From CAUZFZ01 sp963579025 (GTDB lineage: Bacteria; Planctomycetota; Planctomycetia; Planctomycetales; Planctomycetaceae), in assembly GCA_963579025.1 (NCBI GenBank), contig CAUZFZ010000069.1, positions 1-47,326 on the forward strand: a DNA stretch of 47,326 nt, given 5' to 3'. The translations under genes were made by a program, and so were the position numbers. Position 1 is the stretch's first letter. Every line of letters begins with the position of its first letter. Positions 7,252 to 16,174 of the stretch are shown one piece after another. The notes under the pieces were generated by a model. The model was not told the DNA's origin, did no database searches, and was given only the letters and a program-made list of their open reading frames with translations.

Positions 7252-10074
7252 ATGGCTGCCACGCAAACGATTCGCGTCTTCATTTCGAGTCCCGGCGATG
7301 TGATTGAGGAACGCGACAAAGCCCGCCGCGTGGTCCAGTCGCTCGAACGGCGTTATCGGGGCGTCACACTCGAACCTGTGCTGTGGGAAGAGCTGGCACT
7401 GCCCGCAACCGCTTCGTTTCAGGAGACCATCGACTATCTGCTGGAACAGAAGCCGATCGACATCGCGGTCTTCGTGCTGTGGTCGCGGTTGGGAAGCGCG
7501 TTGGGAGCCGCCGTCACAAGGTCGGACGGGACTCCCTATCGCAGTGGCACGGAGCGTGAATTCGACCTGATGCTGACTGCATTCGAACAGAGCGACCGGC
7601 AGCGCCCCGTGATCCTCGCCTACGCACGGCAGGACGAAGCTGGATTCCGACGGGCTCTGTCAGAATGTGCTGCGGATCAGCTCGAGGTGCTGATTTCACA
7701 GAACAGACTGGCAGAGTCATTCATTCGAGAACAGTTTCACGACTCCGAAGGCCGAAATCTGCGCGCGTATCACTCCTACACGGAGCCGGTGAACTTCGCT
7801 CAACGATTGGAAGTTCATCTACGGCATGCGTTGGATGAGCTGGTCAGTACTGACGCAGCCGCGCGCTGGCAGCATGAGCCATACCGCGGGCTGCAGTTCT
7901 TCAATGTCGAGCACGCAGCCATCTTTCTGGGGCGGGATGAGGAATGCTGTGACTTGCTGGCAAGGCTGCGTGACCAGGAATTATCCGGATGTGCGTTCGT
8001 TGTCATCGTCGGGGCCAGCGGTGCGGGGAAAAGTTCGCTGGCGTTTGCGGGCGTCGCGGCATCGCTCATTCAGCGGAACTGGGACGACGACGTCCGAGAA
8101 TGGCGCGTCGCCACATTCCTGCCCAGTCTTGCCGAGGGACACCTGTGCCTGCGACTGGCCAAAGTACTTGGAGACGCGATTCCAGAACTCGCGGGGTCAA
8201 ACGTAACGCTGATTGACATCGCGAATGGACTGCAGAGTGATGCCGAGCTGACCGTCCGACTCAGCGTAAATCCTGCCTTCGCCGCTGCCAGTGAGTCGTT
8301 GGGTGGCGTGGTCCGTGTGCTGCTCGTTCTGGATCAGATGGAGGAACTCTGGACAGACCGCAGTATCTCAGAAAAGGACCGCGAGCAGTTTCTTGAGGCG
8401 GTGGAAGTTCTGGCAGGCTCAGGCCACGTGACTGTCCTTGCGACTTTGCGGAGCGACTTTTACCCACATGCCCAGAAATCACGGGCCATTCTTCGCATGA
8501 AGGGCGAACGCGGCCATTTCGATCTGCTGCCACCTGGTGCTGCCGCACTGCAGCAACTGATCACCGAACCGGCACGCCTGGCCGGACTGCAGTTCGAGCA
8601 TGACGACAAGACGGCCCGAAAACTGGACGAGCTGATCCTGCAGGACGCGGCACGCGATCCGTCCGCGTTGCCTCTGTTGCAGTATGTACTCAGCGAACTC
8701 TATCGGCAGCGGGATCAGCAGACGGGAACTCTGTTGTTGACGGCTTACGATCGAATGGGCGGTGTGGAAGGAGCCCTCGCCCAGCGCGCCACGGAACAGT
8801 TCAATCAGCTTCCGGACGACGCGCGAGCGGCTCTGCCGGAGATACTTCCCCTGTTGGTGACTCTTGACCTGGACGGTGATCAGGTCGCCGTCCGACGTCG
8901 CGCCGCGATGGACGAACTGACCGCCACGCCCGCGCGGCGCACACTCACCGAAGCTCTGGTCGCCGCCCGTTTTCTTTCCACAGACCAGCACGGGGGCACG
9001 CCCGTCGCCAGCCTGACGCACGAATCGCTGCTCCGTTCATGGGATCAGATTACAGACTGGGTCCGGGACAACCGCGAACACCTCCGGATTCGCACGCGCA
9101 TCGAACAGCAACAGAAACACTGGGAAGACTATGCGTGTGAGCAAAGTCTACTGCTGTCGGTGGGACTGCCACTTGAAGAAGGCCGCATGGTGCTGGATGC
9201 TGCTCGCGACGTGCTGCACGCGTCAACGCTGACTTATATCGAGACCTCGATTACGCATCAGAAGATCCGGACGGCGCGCGAATTTCGTCGTCGTGTAATG
9301 TTCACGGGTGGAGCGGCAGTCCTGGCAGTTGTCTCTGTATTTGGAGTGCTCGCCGTGTGGCAGGCTGGCGCTATCGTCGCGCAGAGTAAAATCGCCCAGA
9401 AACAGGAACAACTCGCCAAGGAAAACGAAGCCCAGGCAATTAAGCAAAAGAACATAGCAGTTGAGCAAACAAGACTCGCTGAGAAGTACTTCAAGGCGGC
9501 TGAGAAGCAGCGTGTGATTGCTGACGAGAAGAGGCTGGGGGCGGAGGCAGCCATGGAGGCCGAAGCAGCACAAAAGCTGATTGCACAAAAGAATTTCGAG
9601 GAGGCTAAGAAGCAACGCCTGATCGCGGAGGAGAAAACACGGGAAGCACTACGTCAGGGACGAATCGCACGGAACGAAAGTGCGATCGCCTTTATCCAGC
9701 AATTGCTGGCTGTGGAAAACAGAAAGGAAGCCGACCGGCAGAAAGACGCCGCACTCGCGGCTAAGGAGGCTGAAGCTGCACAAAAACTCATTGCCGAGAA
9801 GAACGCCGAAGAAGCCAAAAAGCAGGAAAAGATCGCGATCGCCAATGCTATGGAAGCAAAGAAGCAGGAAAAGATTGCGGTGGCCAACGCCATAGAAGCG
9901 GAACACCAGCGTCGGATTGCACTGAACCTACGAGCCATCGGCTTTATTGAGCGATTGCTGGCCAGTGAATACAAGACGGACGCTGAGCGAAAGATAATGG
10001 TTCTGGAACAGAAACTGATCGAAGCAGTGTCCGCAATTGATACTGAGTCTGCAGAAGGTGATCGTGGAGGATAA
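7252..10074 (+). CDS. DUF4062 - STAND NTPase - transmembrane - coiled-coil protein
   Basis: A 940-residue protein. Residues 6-110 match DUF4062, opening TIRVFISSPGDVIEERDKA. Residues 220-600 are a STAND-type NTPase (nSTAND1-like) with AIFLGRDEE at 223-231, Walker A GASGAGKSS at 254-262 and Walker B VLLVLDQMEEL at 357-367; the winged-helix part ends near SLTHESLLRSW at 587-597. One membrane segment lies at about 683-705. Residues 706-930 are a charged Ala/Lys/Glu coiled coil with a 14-residue repeat. Many proteins with this head continue into WD40 propellers; here the chain ends after the coiled coil. GAGGAG sits about 8 bases before the ATG. DUF4062 and STAND modules occur in predicted conflict systems and signal transducers; the ligand and output are unknown. 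It stands alone as a transcription unit, about 150 bases after upp. Confidence 0.85.
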   Translation: MAATQTIRVFISSPGDVIEERDKARRVVQSLERRYRGVTLEPVLWEELALPATASFQETIDYLLEQKPIDIAVFVLWSRLGSALGAAVTRSDGTPYRSGTEREFDLMLTAFEQSDRQRPVILAYARQDEAGFRRALSECAADQLEVLISQNRLAESFIREQFHDSEGRNLRAYHSYTEPVNFAQRLEVHLRHALDELVSTDAAARWQHEPYRGLQFFNVEHAAIFLGRDEECCDLLARLRDQELSGCAFVVIVGASGAGKSSLAFAGVAASLIQRNWDDDVREWRVATFLPSLAEGHLCLRLAKVLGDAIPELAGSNVTLIDIANGLQSDAELTVRLSVNPAFAAASESLGGVVRVLLVLDQMEELWTDRSISEKDREQFLEAVEVLAGSGHVTVLATLRSDFYPHAQKSRAILRMKGERGHFDLLPPGAAALQQLITEPARLAGLQFEHDDKTARKLDELILQDAARDPSALPLLQYVLSELYRQRDQQTGTLLLTAYDRMGGVEGALAQRATEQFNQLPDDARAALPEILPLLVTLDLDGDQVAVRRRAAMDELTATPARRTLTEALVAARFLSTDQHGGTPVASLTHESLLRSWDQITDWVRDNREHLRIRTRIEQQQKHWEDYACEQSLLLSVGLPLEEGRMVLDAARDVLHASTLTYIETSITHQKIRTAREFRRRVMFTGGAAVLAVVSVFGVLAVWQAGAIVAQSKIAQKQEQLAKENEAQAIKQKNIAVEQTRLAEKYFKAAEKQRVIADEKRLGAEAAMEAEAAQKLIAQKNFEEAKKQRLIAEEKTREALRQGRIARNESAIAFIQQLLAVENRKEADRQKDAALAAKEAEAAQKLIAEKNAEEAKKQEKIAIANAMEAKKQEKIAVANAIEAEHQRRIALNLRAIGFIERLLASEYKTDAERKIMVLEQKLIEAVSAIDTESAEGDRGG
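9556..9903 (+). repeat. coding repeat with 42-bp (14-residue) periodicity
   Basis: Within the coiled coil, the near-identical segments EAEAAQKLIAQKNFEEAKKQ (residues 769-788) and EAEAAQKLIAEKNAEEAKKQ (839-858) are exactly 70 residues apart, five 14-residue units. KKQEKIAIANAMEA (856-869) is followed directly by KKQEKIAVANAIEA (870-883). A longer pair, near 804-831 and 888-914, is offset by 84 residues, six units. The DNA copies have diverged mainly at third positions. Confidence 0.75.
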
Positions 10075-10312
10075 CGCCGACCTGCAGGCAATTCCGCCGT
10101 GACTGGGAGCAGTGGGAACCGGACTCGCGTGATCGACTTTCCGTCGCCGGGACGTAATGACGTTTTGATTTTCGACACATGCCCAGCGCTCGCAGTCATA
10201 CTGCAAAGGGTGAGTCGATCATCGTGCGAAAAACAGGAAAACTCCGACATCGACTGACGATCGGACACCCCGGCCGTCAAGAGCTCGGCCGATTCCATTC
10301 AAGGATCGCTGC

Positions 10313-11161
10313 ATGTTTCATTCTGTCTTCGTGGCCGCCTGTTTTGCTTCCGTTGGTCAGCACCCTGTTGAATACCGGTTCGATGTCCGCGAGGAAATCG
10401 TTTACTCGACGGTCGGCGACCGTGAATTGCTGCTCGATGCGTTTGTCCCTGAGAAGGACGGGCTATCGCCAGCGGTGCTGGTCGTTCATGGCGGCGCATG
10501 GAAATCCGGGAATCGGCATCAGCTTCGTGGCTATGCCTATTCACTCGCCAAAATGGGATGCGTCTGCTTCGCGATTGATTATCGACTCGCGCCGCAGCAC
10601 CAGTTCCCGGCGCAGATCGAGGACTGTCGTGCGGCCGTGAAGTGGATTCGCACTCATGCGGCTGAGTACGGCGTCGACCCGAAAAGGCTCGGCGCCATGG
10701 GCTACTCGGCGGGTGGTCACCTGGTTTCGCTGCTGGGCACGACGGGCGAGGCACCGAGCGAAAACAACGGGAATGTCGATACGCGGATTCAGGTCGTTGT
10801 GGCTGGCGGAGCGCCGACGGACTTTCGCTCGTTCCCCGACAACGGCAAATGGGCCGCATTCCTGATGGGCGGCGACCTCACCACCAAACCGGACGTGTTT
10901 CGTGCCGCGTCCTCAGCCGCCTTTGTCGACAAAGATGATTCCCCGATGTTCTTCTTCAACGGAACGGAAGACAAACTGGTTCCGCTGCCCTGGACGCAAT
11001 CGTGTTTCGAAGCCTTGAAGAAGGCCGGGGTCAGGACGGAGATGCACAAGATCGAAGGCGCGGGTCATCTGCGAGCGGCCGTTGACCAGGAAGCGCTGAA
11101 AAAGGCCTACGCGTTCCTCGCCAGCGAACTGCTCAGCAAATCCACGCCAGGAAAAGAATGA
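10313..11161 (+). CDS. alpha/beta hydrolase, esterase/lipase (BD-FAE-like)
   Basis: A 282-residue alpha/beta hydrolase of the acetyl-esterase type. The oxyanion-hole motif HGGAW is at 59-63, CFAIDYRLAP at 85-93, and the nucleophile elbow GYSAGG at 130-135 with Ser132. The catalytic Asp is probably in NGTEDKLVPLP and the His in GAGHLRA. The first 15 residues are hydrophobic and may be a signal peptide, suggesting export. AAGGA lies about 8 bases before the ATG. The likely substrate is an acyl ester on a polysaccharide or a small ester, as inferred from the sulfatase gene downstream. It is similar in layout to the C-terminal half of the SMP-30 fusion at 20321-22042. Confidence 0.85.
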   Translation: MFHSVFVAACFASVGQHPVEYRFDVREEIVYSTVGDRELLLDAFVPEKDGLSPAVLVVHGGAWKSGNRHQLRGYAYSLAKMGCVCFAIDYRLAPQHQFPAQIEDCRAAVKWIRTHAAEYGVDPKRLGAMGYSAGGHLVSLLGTTGEAPSENNGNVDTRIQVVVAGGAPTDFRSFPDNGKWAAFLMGGDLTTKPDVFRAASSAAFVDKDDSPMFFFNGTEDKLVPLPWTQSCFEALKKAGVRTEMHKIEGAGHLRAAVDQEALKKAYAFLASELLSKSTPGKE

Positions 11162-11241
11162 CCCTGCCACCCTGTCGTGTGATTATCACGTGTGCTTGCG
11201 GGACGTGCCCTGACACGGGAGTGCCGCAACCAGACTGAAAG

Positions 11242-11315
11242 TTCTCACGCAAAGTCGCGAAGACGCAAAGTCTGGGAACTGCCGTCCGTCGCGACTTGGC
11301 GTCTTTGCGTGAGAA
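11242..11315. repeat. imperfect palindromic dispersed repeat
   Basis: Arms beginning TTCTCACGCAAAG at 11242 and ending CTTTGCGTGAGAA at 11315 pair over about 26 bases with four or so mismatches. The inner part contains AAGACGCAAAG and GCGACTTGGCGTC. It lies in the 391-base gap between the esterase and sulfatase genes. No gene is supported in this gap. Confidence 0.75.
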
Positions 11316-11392
11316 TTGAAGACTTGCGCACATGTGACGACTGAAGAGTCTACCGAGGCTGTGCCTCAGACCGAGAGCGGACGCCGAAGCAG

Positions 11393-11479
11393 GGAACACT
11401 AATCCGCACTAATTGACGCTAATGATTCGTGTGACGACTGTCGCCCGGATTAGCGAAGATCAGTGTCGATTAGTGTTCC
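11393..11479. repeat. palindromic dispersed repeat (TTGACGCTAATGAT family)
   Basis: Outer arms GGAACACTAATC (from 11393) and GATTAGTGTTCC (ending 11479) are exact reverse complements, with further partial pairing inside. It contains AATTGACGCTAATGAT, also found in the element at 20062-20129, so the two are members of one family. It lies just upstream of the sulfatase start and could affect its leader RNA. Confidence 0.75.
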
Positions 11480-11552
11480 TTCATGTCCAGGAATGAAACT
11501 TGATTCAACTGCAACGTGTTTTGAACTGGAAGAAGCCCAGGAAAGAATTGTC

Positions 11553-13535
11553 ATGACGAAACAGTGTGTGCTGAATTGCGTCGATCCATGTCCCGCTGGT
11601 TCACATTTCCGCGGGCAAACGCTGATCCGGTTTGCTGCCGCGGCAATCGTAACCGCGTCGCTGCCGCTTACGGACCACGTTGAAGCTGCCGACGACTCGC
11701 GCCAGCCGAACATCGTTTACATCATGTCCGACGAGCTGGCGTATTACGAAGTGTCCTACATGGGGCACCCGCAGATTCAAACGCCCCGGATTGATCGGAT
11801 GGTGGCCGAAGGGCTGATGTTTACCAACGCGCTGGCCGGAGCTCCTGTGTGTGCTCCCTTGAGATGTACGCTGATGACGGGCAAACACGCCGGGCACGCT
11901 TCCGTACGACAGAACGGCGGCGGCACTCCACTGCGGGAAGGTGAAGAGACGATCGCCTCCATGTTGAAGCCACTTGGCTACGCAACGGGCGGGTTCGGAA
12001 AATGGGGTTGCGGCGGACGCGGTTCAACCGGTGTTCCGGAGAAGCACGGCTTCGATGTCTTCTTCGGCTACTACGATCAGGTGCATGCGCACTCGTTCTA
12101 TCCCCCGTATCTGATCCGCAACAGCCAGGAAGTTCCGCTGAAAGGAAATCGCGGCGGACGCAGTGGCGAGACGTATTCTCACTACGAGATTATGAACGCG
12201 AGCCTGCAGTTCATTCGCGACAATAAGGATCGACCCTTCTTCTGCTACCTGCCCATCACGCCTCCACACGGCATGTACGACATCCCCGAGACCGACCCGG
12301 CCGTGCAGCTTTACAAGGACAAGGACTGGCCGTCTGAAGCGAAGAACTACGCAGCGATGGTGACGATGGTCGACCGCAACGTCGGCGAAGTTCTGGACCT
12401 GTTGAAAGAACTCGAACTGGAAGAAAACACCATCGTGTTTTTCGCCGGAGACAACGGCGGACAGGATCGCTTCAAGTCGAAAGAACACCCACGCGGTTTC
12501 TTTGGTCCCAATGTGAATCCCAAGACAGGCGTCGAGTTTCGCGCTGGCAAGGGCAGTCTGTACGAAGGCGGATTGAAGATTCCATCGCTGGTCCGCTGGC
12601 CAGGCCGCATCAAACCGGGCCAGGTCAGTGACCTCGTCTGGTATCAGCCCGATATTCTGCCCACGCTGGCCGAGCTGAGCGGTGCCAAAGCTCCCGCCGA
12701 CATCGACGGCATGTCGATCCTGCCCGAAATTCTGGGCAAGGAAGCCACTGGACGTGACCAGGAATCTCACAAGTATCTGTACTGGGAATTCGTTGGTCAG
12801 ACGGCGGTCCGCATGGATCAGTGGAAGGCCTATCGCGGCCGCGGTCCCAAGGCGAAATGGGAGCTGTACGACCTCGACAAAGACATCAGCGAGACCAGCG
12901 ACATCGCCGGTGATTACCCCGACGCCCTTGCGACGATGGTGCAGTTCGCGGATGACGCTCACACCGACGTCGTCGAGGGAGTGTTCCATAGCCGGACGGA
13001 GCACGAACGAGACCGGTGGGCGAAATACGGGACGTCTCGGGACGCGAATTCAAAGCCGCCTGGAAAAGTTAATCTGATACCGCCCGAAGGGCTGGTCACG
13101 CCATCAACGCTGAAGCTCGTTCGGTTCAGTAGCGAAAATCGCGGCAACCGCAAGTTTGCCCGGAACGCGATCGACGGAAATCCCTACACGATCTGGCATT
13201 CGCAGTTCTTGCCCAAAGCAGAGAAACACCCACACGAACTCGTGATCGACCTCGGAGCTCGCTACAGCGTGCGGGAACTTCGGTACCTCGCGCGGCAGGA
13301 CAACGGCTGGAACGGTGCCATCGCCAAGTGCGAAGTTTATGTCAGTGACGCGCCCGACGAATTCGAAGAGCCCGCCGCCTCAACGACGTTCAAGAAGAAG
13401 CGCACGTCACAGTCCGTCGAATTCAAACCAGTGACTGGCCGTTATGTGTTGATCCGCGCTTTGTCTGAGGTGAGCGGCCAGCCATGGGCGTCGGCCGCGG
13501 AATTCGGAATCGTTGGCGAACGAGTCCGGGACTGA
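11553..13535 (+). CDS. sulfatase with C-terminal discoidin-like domain
   Basis: A 660-residue arylsulfatase-type enzyme that would hydrolyse sulfate esters outside the cytoplasm. A signal peptide spans about residues 20-46, ending near HVEAAD. NIVYIMSDE at 53-61 provides metal ligands, the formylglycine site is CAPLR at 100-104 followed by TLMTGK, and GKWGCGG comes later. The usual CxPSR is here CAPLR: Ser is replaced by Leu (TTG codon), but the CxPxR core needed by formylglycine-generating enzyme is kept. DNGG near residue 300 is another metal-binding motif. The last 140 residues, with ARYSVRELRYLARQ and GRYVLIRALSEV, resemble an F5/8 type C (discoidin) carbohydrate-binding domain. I chose the ATG at 11553 because GGAAAG precedes it and a signal peptide follows; the frame is open to 11463. 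Confidence 0.9.
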   Translation: MTKQCVLNCVDPCPAGSHFRGQTLIRFAAAAIVTASLPLTDHVEAADDSRQPNIVYIMSDELAYYEVSYMGHPQIQTPRIDRMVAEGLMFTNALAGAPVCAPLRCTLMTGKHAGHASVRQNGGGTPLREGEETIASMLKPLGYATGGFGKWGCGGRGSTGVPEKHGFDVFFGYYDQVHAHSFYPPYLIRNSQEVPLKGNRGGRSGETYSHYEIMNASLQFIRDNKDRPFFCYLPITPPHGMYDIPETDPAVQLYKDKDWPSEAKNYAAMVTMVDRNVGEVLDLLKELELEENTIVFFAGDNGGQDRFKSKEHPRGFFGPNVNPKTGVEFRAGKGSLYEGGLKIPSLVRWPGRIKPGQVSDLVWYQPDILPTLAELSGAKAPADIDGMSILPEILGKEATGRDQESHKYLYWEFVGQTAVRMDQWKAYRGRGPKAKWELYDLDKDISETSDIAGDYPDALATMVQFADDAHTDVVEGVFHSRTEHERDRWAKYGTSRDANSKPPGKVNLIPPEGLVTPSTLKLVRFSSENRGNRKFARNAIDGNPYTIWHSQFLPKAEKHPHELVIDLGARYSVRELRYLARQDNGWNGAIAKCEVYVSDAPDEFEEPAASTTFKKKRTSQSVEFKPVTGRYVLIRALSEVSGQPWASAAEFGIVGERVRD

Positions 13536-13605
13536 TCGTGGTTTTCCGTCCGCACCAGACGGTACTGGCTGCGTGCCACTCAAACGGTAAAGCCCGACAG
13601 CAGTG

Positions 13606-14775
13606 TTATCCGCGTTGAATGTGCAGCGCGACCGACAGTGCAGTCAACAGCGTGGCGCAGCCTGTCGCGACAAGGAATGCTTTCTGCACGTTGCTGCGTT
13701 TTGCGCAGTATCCGATCAGTACGGGCACTCCAGTCCAGCCGATCCCGCCGACGGCGAAAAAGACTCCGACCGCGCGGCCGTGTAATGGTTTCTCGACATC
13801 CGTCAGGAGGATCGCGATCAACGTGGGAAAGATCGGTCCGAGGATCAGTCCTGCGGCGATGATCATCACGCAGGTCATCCGCGCGCTGCGGCTCGCGAAC
13901 AACCCCAGTGTGAATGCGATGCACAGGATCGCCATGACAACAACCAGCAGCGTGTCATTCCCCGCCGGCAACAGCAGCGCAGTCGCCAGACGCGAACCCA
14001 TGAACGTCAGCCAGAAGGCGGATAGCAGAGCCGAGGCCCGTCCTTCCTGGACGCCACGGTCGGTCATCAGCGTTGTGGCCCAGGTTGCCGTTGAAGCTTC
14101 GATCGGCACGTGGAAAAAGAATGCCAGGCAGCACAGCCATACGGTCGGGTTACCAGCCAGTTTTGCCAGTCCGCCGGCCACACTGTCTGACGGTTCGGCA
14201 TGAATTCGCAGCCAGTCAACTCCGAATCCCTGCAGCAGCGGGATCAGCGCCACGGCGGCCAGTAGCAGAAAGACGGCTTCAAACTTCATCCACCGCGTCA
14301 GCGCCACGACCAGTAGCGGTGTGATGAACGCTCCCATTCCGAAAACGAAGTCGCCCATGTTCATCGCATAGGAGATTCGCGATTGCGTTTCGTCCAGAGG
14401 AAGAAACGCTGGCGGCGACGTTACGTTGAGTACGTTCACAAGGGCGGACCAGCCGATTCCGAGCAGCAGGACTGCGAGCAGGGCGACGCGGTAGGTCTTC
14501 AGTCGCGACAGCGTGATCAGACTGACGATGACGATCAGGAAACCGCCGCCGATCACTGTCTGTTTGCCGCTGACTCCGATCAGGTCGACAAGAAACCCGG
14601 CCGCGAAGACCATCGGGATGAGCGTGACGCCGAACACGCTGACCAGTCCACCGACACGGGCCTCGTCAATCTGCATCTTCTGGGCCAGCGGAACTTTCAC
14701 ACTTCCCAGCAAGGCGTGACACATGCCCGCCACTGTCAGAGCGGAGATCTGCATCAGTGTCAGGTTCGTATCCAT
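13606..14775 (-). CDS. MFS transporter, sugar-permease-like
   Basis: A 389-residue membrane protein with about twelve hydrophobic helices, typical of the major facilitator superfamily. The N-half opens LMQISALTVAGMCHALLGS and has VGGLVSVFGVTLIPMVFAAG around the second helix. The C-half contains ILGPIFPTLIAIL and GVFFAVGGIGWTGVPVLIG, a pattern seen in FucP/GlcP-like sugar permeases. The substrate cannot be told from the sequence. I prefer the ATG at 14775 because GGAAAG lies about 6 bases upstream; an in-frame ATG at 14796 would add seven residues. The gene converges with the sulfatase, ending 70 bases away, so it is not in its operon. Confidence 0.85.
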   Translation of the reverse strand: MDTNLTLMQISALTVAGMCHALLGSVKVPLAQKMQIDEARVGGLVSVFGVTLIPMVFAAGFLVDLIGVSGKQTVIGGGFLIVIVSLITLSRLKTYRVALLAVLLLGIGWSALVNVLNVTSPPAFLPLDETQSRISYAMNMGDFVFGMGAFITPLLVVALTRWMKFEAVFLLLAAVALIPLLQGFGVDWLRIHAEPSDSVAGGLAKLAGNPTVWLCCLAFFFHVPIEASTATWATTLMTDRGVQEGRASALLSAFWLTFMGSRLATALLLPAGNDTLLVVVMAILCIAFTLGLFASRSARMTCVMIIAAGLILGPIFPTLIAILLTDVEKPLHGRAVGVFFAVGGIGWTGVPVLIGYCAKRSNVQKAFLVATGCATLLTALSVALHIQRG

Positions 14776-15031
14776 GTTGGCTTTCCGGGCTGCCATGAGC
14801 TTTGGTGCGCGCCGTTCATAAAGTCACCGGATGCCATGGGCAATGCTCAATCGACTGTGGCCGCTGGCCGACGCCCCAATCATCTGGCCAGAGACTGGTC
14901 CTGCGCGGGCTTCCGTCCCGTGCTGAACGGGCGACACTTCGGAGGTCTTTCGATAACCTGCCGGCTCCCCCGCTGCTAATTCAATCCAAAGCCGTCACTG
15001 TTGCATTCCACCGAAGCGCGAGTCTATTGCC

Positions 15032-15226
15032 GTGAGCACTCACATCATTCAACGGCTGCGACAGAACGCAGTGAGCCTGATGTCCCGCGACCAGACCGTA
15101 AAGCAGCTCGCCGACATCGTGGCCGAGCTGTGTCTTGTCTGTGAGGACCAGGCCAAGACGATCACAAAAATGCAGGAACGGATCGACTCACAGCGGGAGC
15201 CGCAAGAGACTCCGTCCCGCCTGTAA
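15032..15226 (+). CDS. small hypothetical protein
   Basis: A 64-residue frame with a GTG start at 15032 and no strong ribosome binding site. The sequence is amphipathic and helical, with MSRDQTVKQLADIVAELC followed by a short coiled-coil-like KTITKMQERIDSQ. I do not recognise the family. It fills an otherwise gene-free gap and its residue composition is protein-like, so it may be real. The evidence is only compositional. Confidence 0.4.
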   Translation: MSTHIIQRLRQNAVSLMSRDQTVKQLADIVAELCLVCEDQAKTITKMQERIDSQREPQETPSRL

Positions 15227-15307
15227 CTCTCAGGTGATCGGCCGGTCGAACGCGACACGTTGACGCCATACACGATGCGCGTGATTCGTCGACATCAGTG
15301 GCATCGA

Positions 15308-16063
15308 TCACGACACCTCAAGTTCCTCGCGCCAGCGTGTTGGTACAGCATCAAACGCAGTTGTGTAGGTCGCGTCCAGATGCACCGGGATATATCGACC
15401 CGGCTCGACGAACAGAGGCATGTCCGGCAAAGTCTCGTGGACAGCAACCGGCTGGATGAACGCTCGCTTCGTTTCCCAGGATGAGTAGGCCACCAGCGTC
15501 AGGCGGCGATCGTGGGGGAGTTCAAAGTCAGTCTCTTCAATCTCCGACCAGATGGCCCTGTGGATCCCCTGCGGATCGCGTGGTGTGGGCGGGAACAGGT
15601 CGATGATCAGCAGGTGCACGTCGGAGTCTAGAAACTCCACCGCCTTCTCGACGAATGAGCGGAGTGCATGACGACTGCTTTTGTTGCCGGGAGACACGAT
15701 CTCCAGCACAGCAACGACGCGATCACCGCTCGAGTGGCGGATCGCGATGCGGCTGCGTCGCTGCGAGTAACGTTCGACCGCAGACGTTGCCGTGAACTGC
15801 ACTTGTGGCGGCGCGGTTTCCAGTAAAAGCCCAACACCGTCATCGCGCCCTGAGCCGGCCGCGCCAGACGGTTCCAACTCGTTTCCCGATCGTGCTTCCA
15901 GGGTGAGGACGTCTGGACCCATTCCACCGGCGATCTGTTCCGCCAGCGCGTAGTAGTCGCCGGGCAGGTCGGCGTTGAGAGCCCGATTGAGCGTCGAGAT
16001 CCACTCATGATGGAAATGGTGAAAGATTCCCGGGCTGACGCGAGTCCAGTCGTGGATGGGCAT
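15308..16063 (-). CDS. DUF4058-like protein
   Basis: A 251-residue protein that opens MPIHDWTRVSPGIFHHFHHE, the signature of a family common in planctomycetes and cyanobacteria and related to DUF4058. Near residue 115 it has RRSRIAIRHSSGDRVVAVLEIVSPGNK; the V-EIVSPGNK part resembles the core of a PD-(D/E)XK-type fold. The function is unknown. I chose the ATG at 16063 because the family begins at MPIHDW and GGAG precedes it; the frame is open to 16162. It follows the helicase gene at 16175-18145 on the same strand with a gap of about 110 bases. Confidence 0.75.
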   Translation of the reverse strand: MPIHDWTRVSPGIFHHFHHEWISTLNRALNADLPGDYYALAEQIAGGMGPDVLTLEARSGNELEPSGAAGSGRDDGVGLLLETAPPQVQFTATSAVERYSQRRSRIAIRHSSGDRVVAVLEIVSPGNKSSRHALRSFVEKAVEFLDSDVHLLIIDLFPPTPRDPQGIHRAIWSEIEETDFELPHDRRLTLVAYSSWETKRAFIQPVAVHETLPDMPLFVEPGRYIPVHLDATYTTAFDAVPTRWREELEVS

Positions 16064-16174
16064 GGGATCGACTCCGCAGACGATTGAATTGCAGACGCGA
16101 TTGTATCCGGAATCCAGCGGCCGCGGCACATACAGATTTCTCCCGCACGACACTCGCGCCAAATCTGCGGACGT

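Noticed and set aside
12024..13004. 326-codon minus-strand frame opposite the sulfatase gene
   Set aside because: Antisense shadow; the sulfatase on the other strand has complete motifs.
14776..15031. 77-codon plus-strand frame before the small ORF at 15032
   Set aside because: No motif or ribosome binding site and it overlaps the end of the divergent MFS start region.
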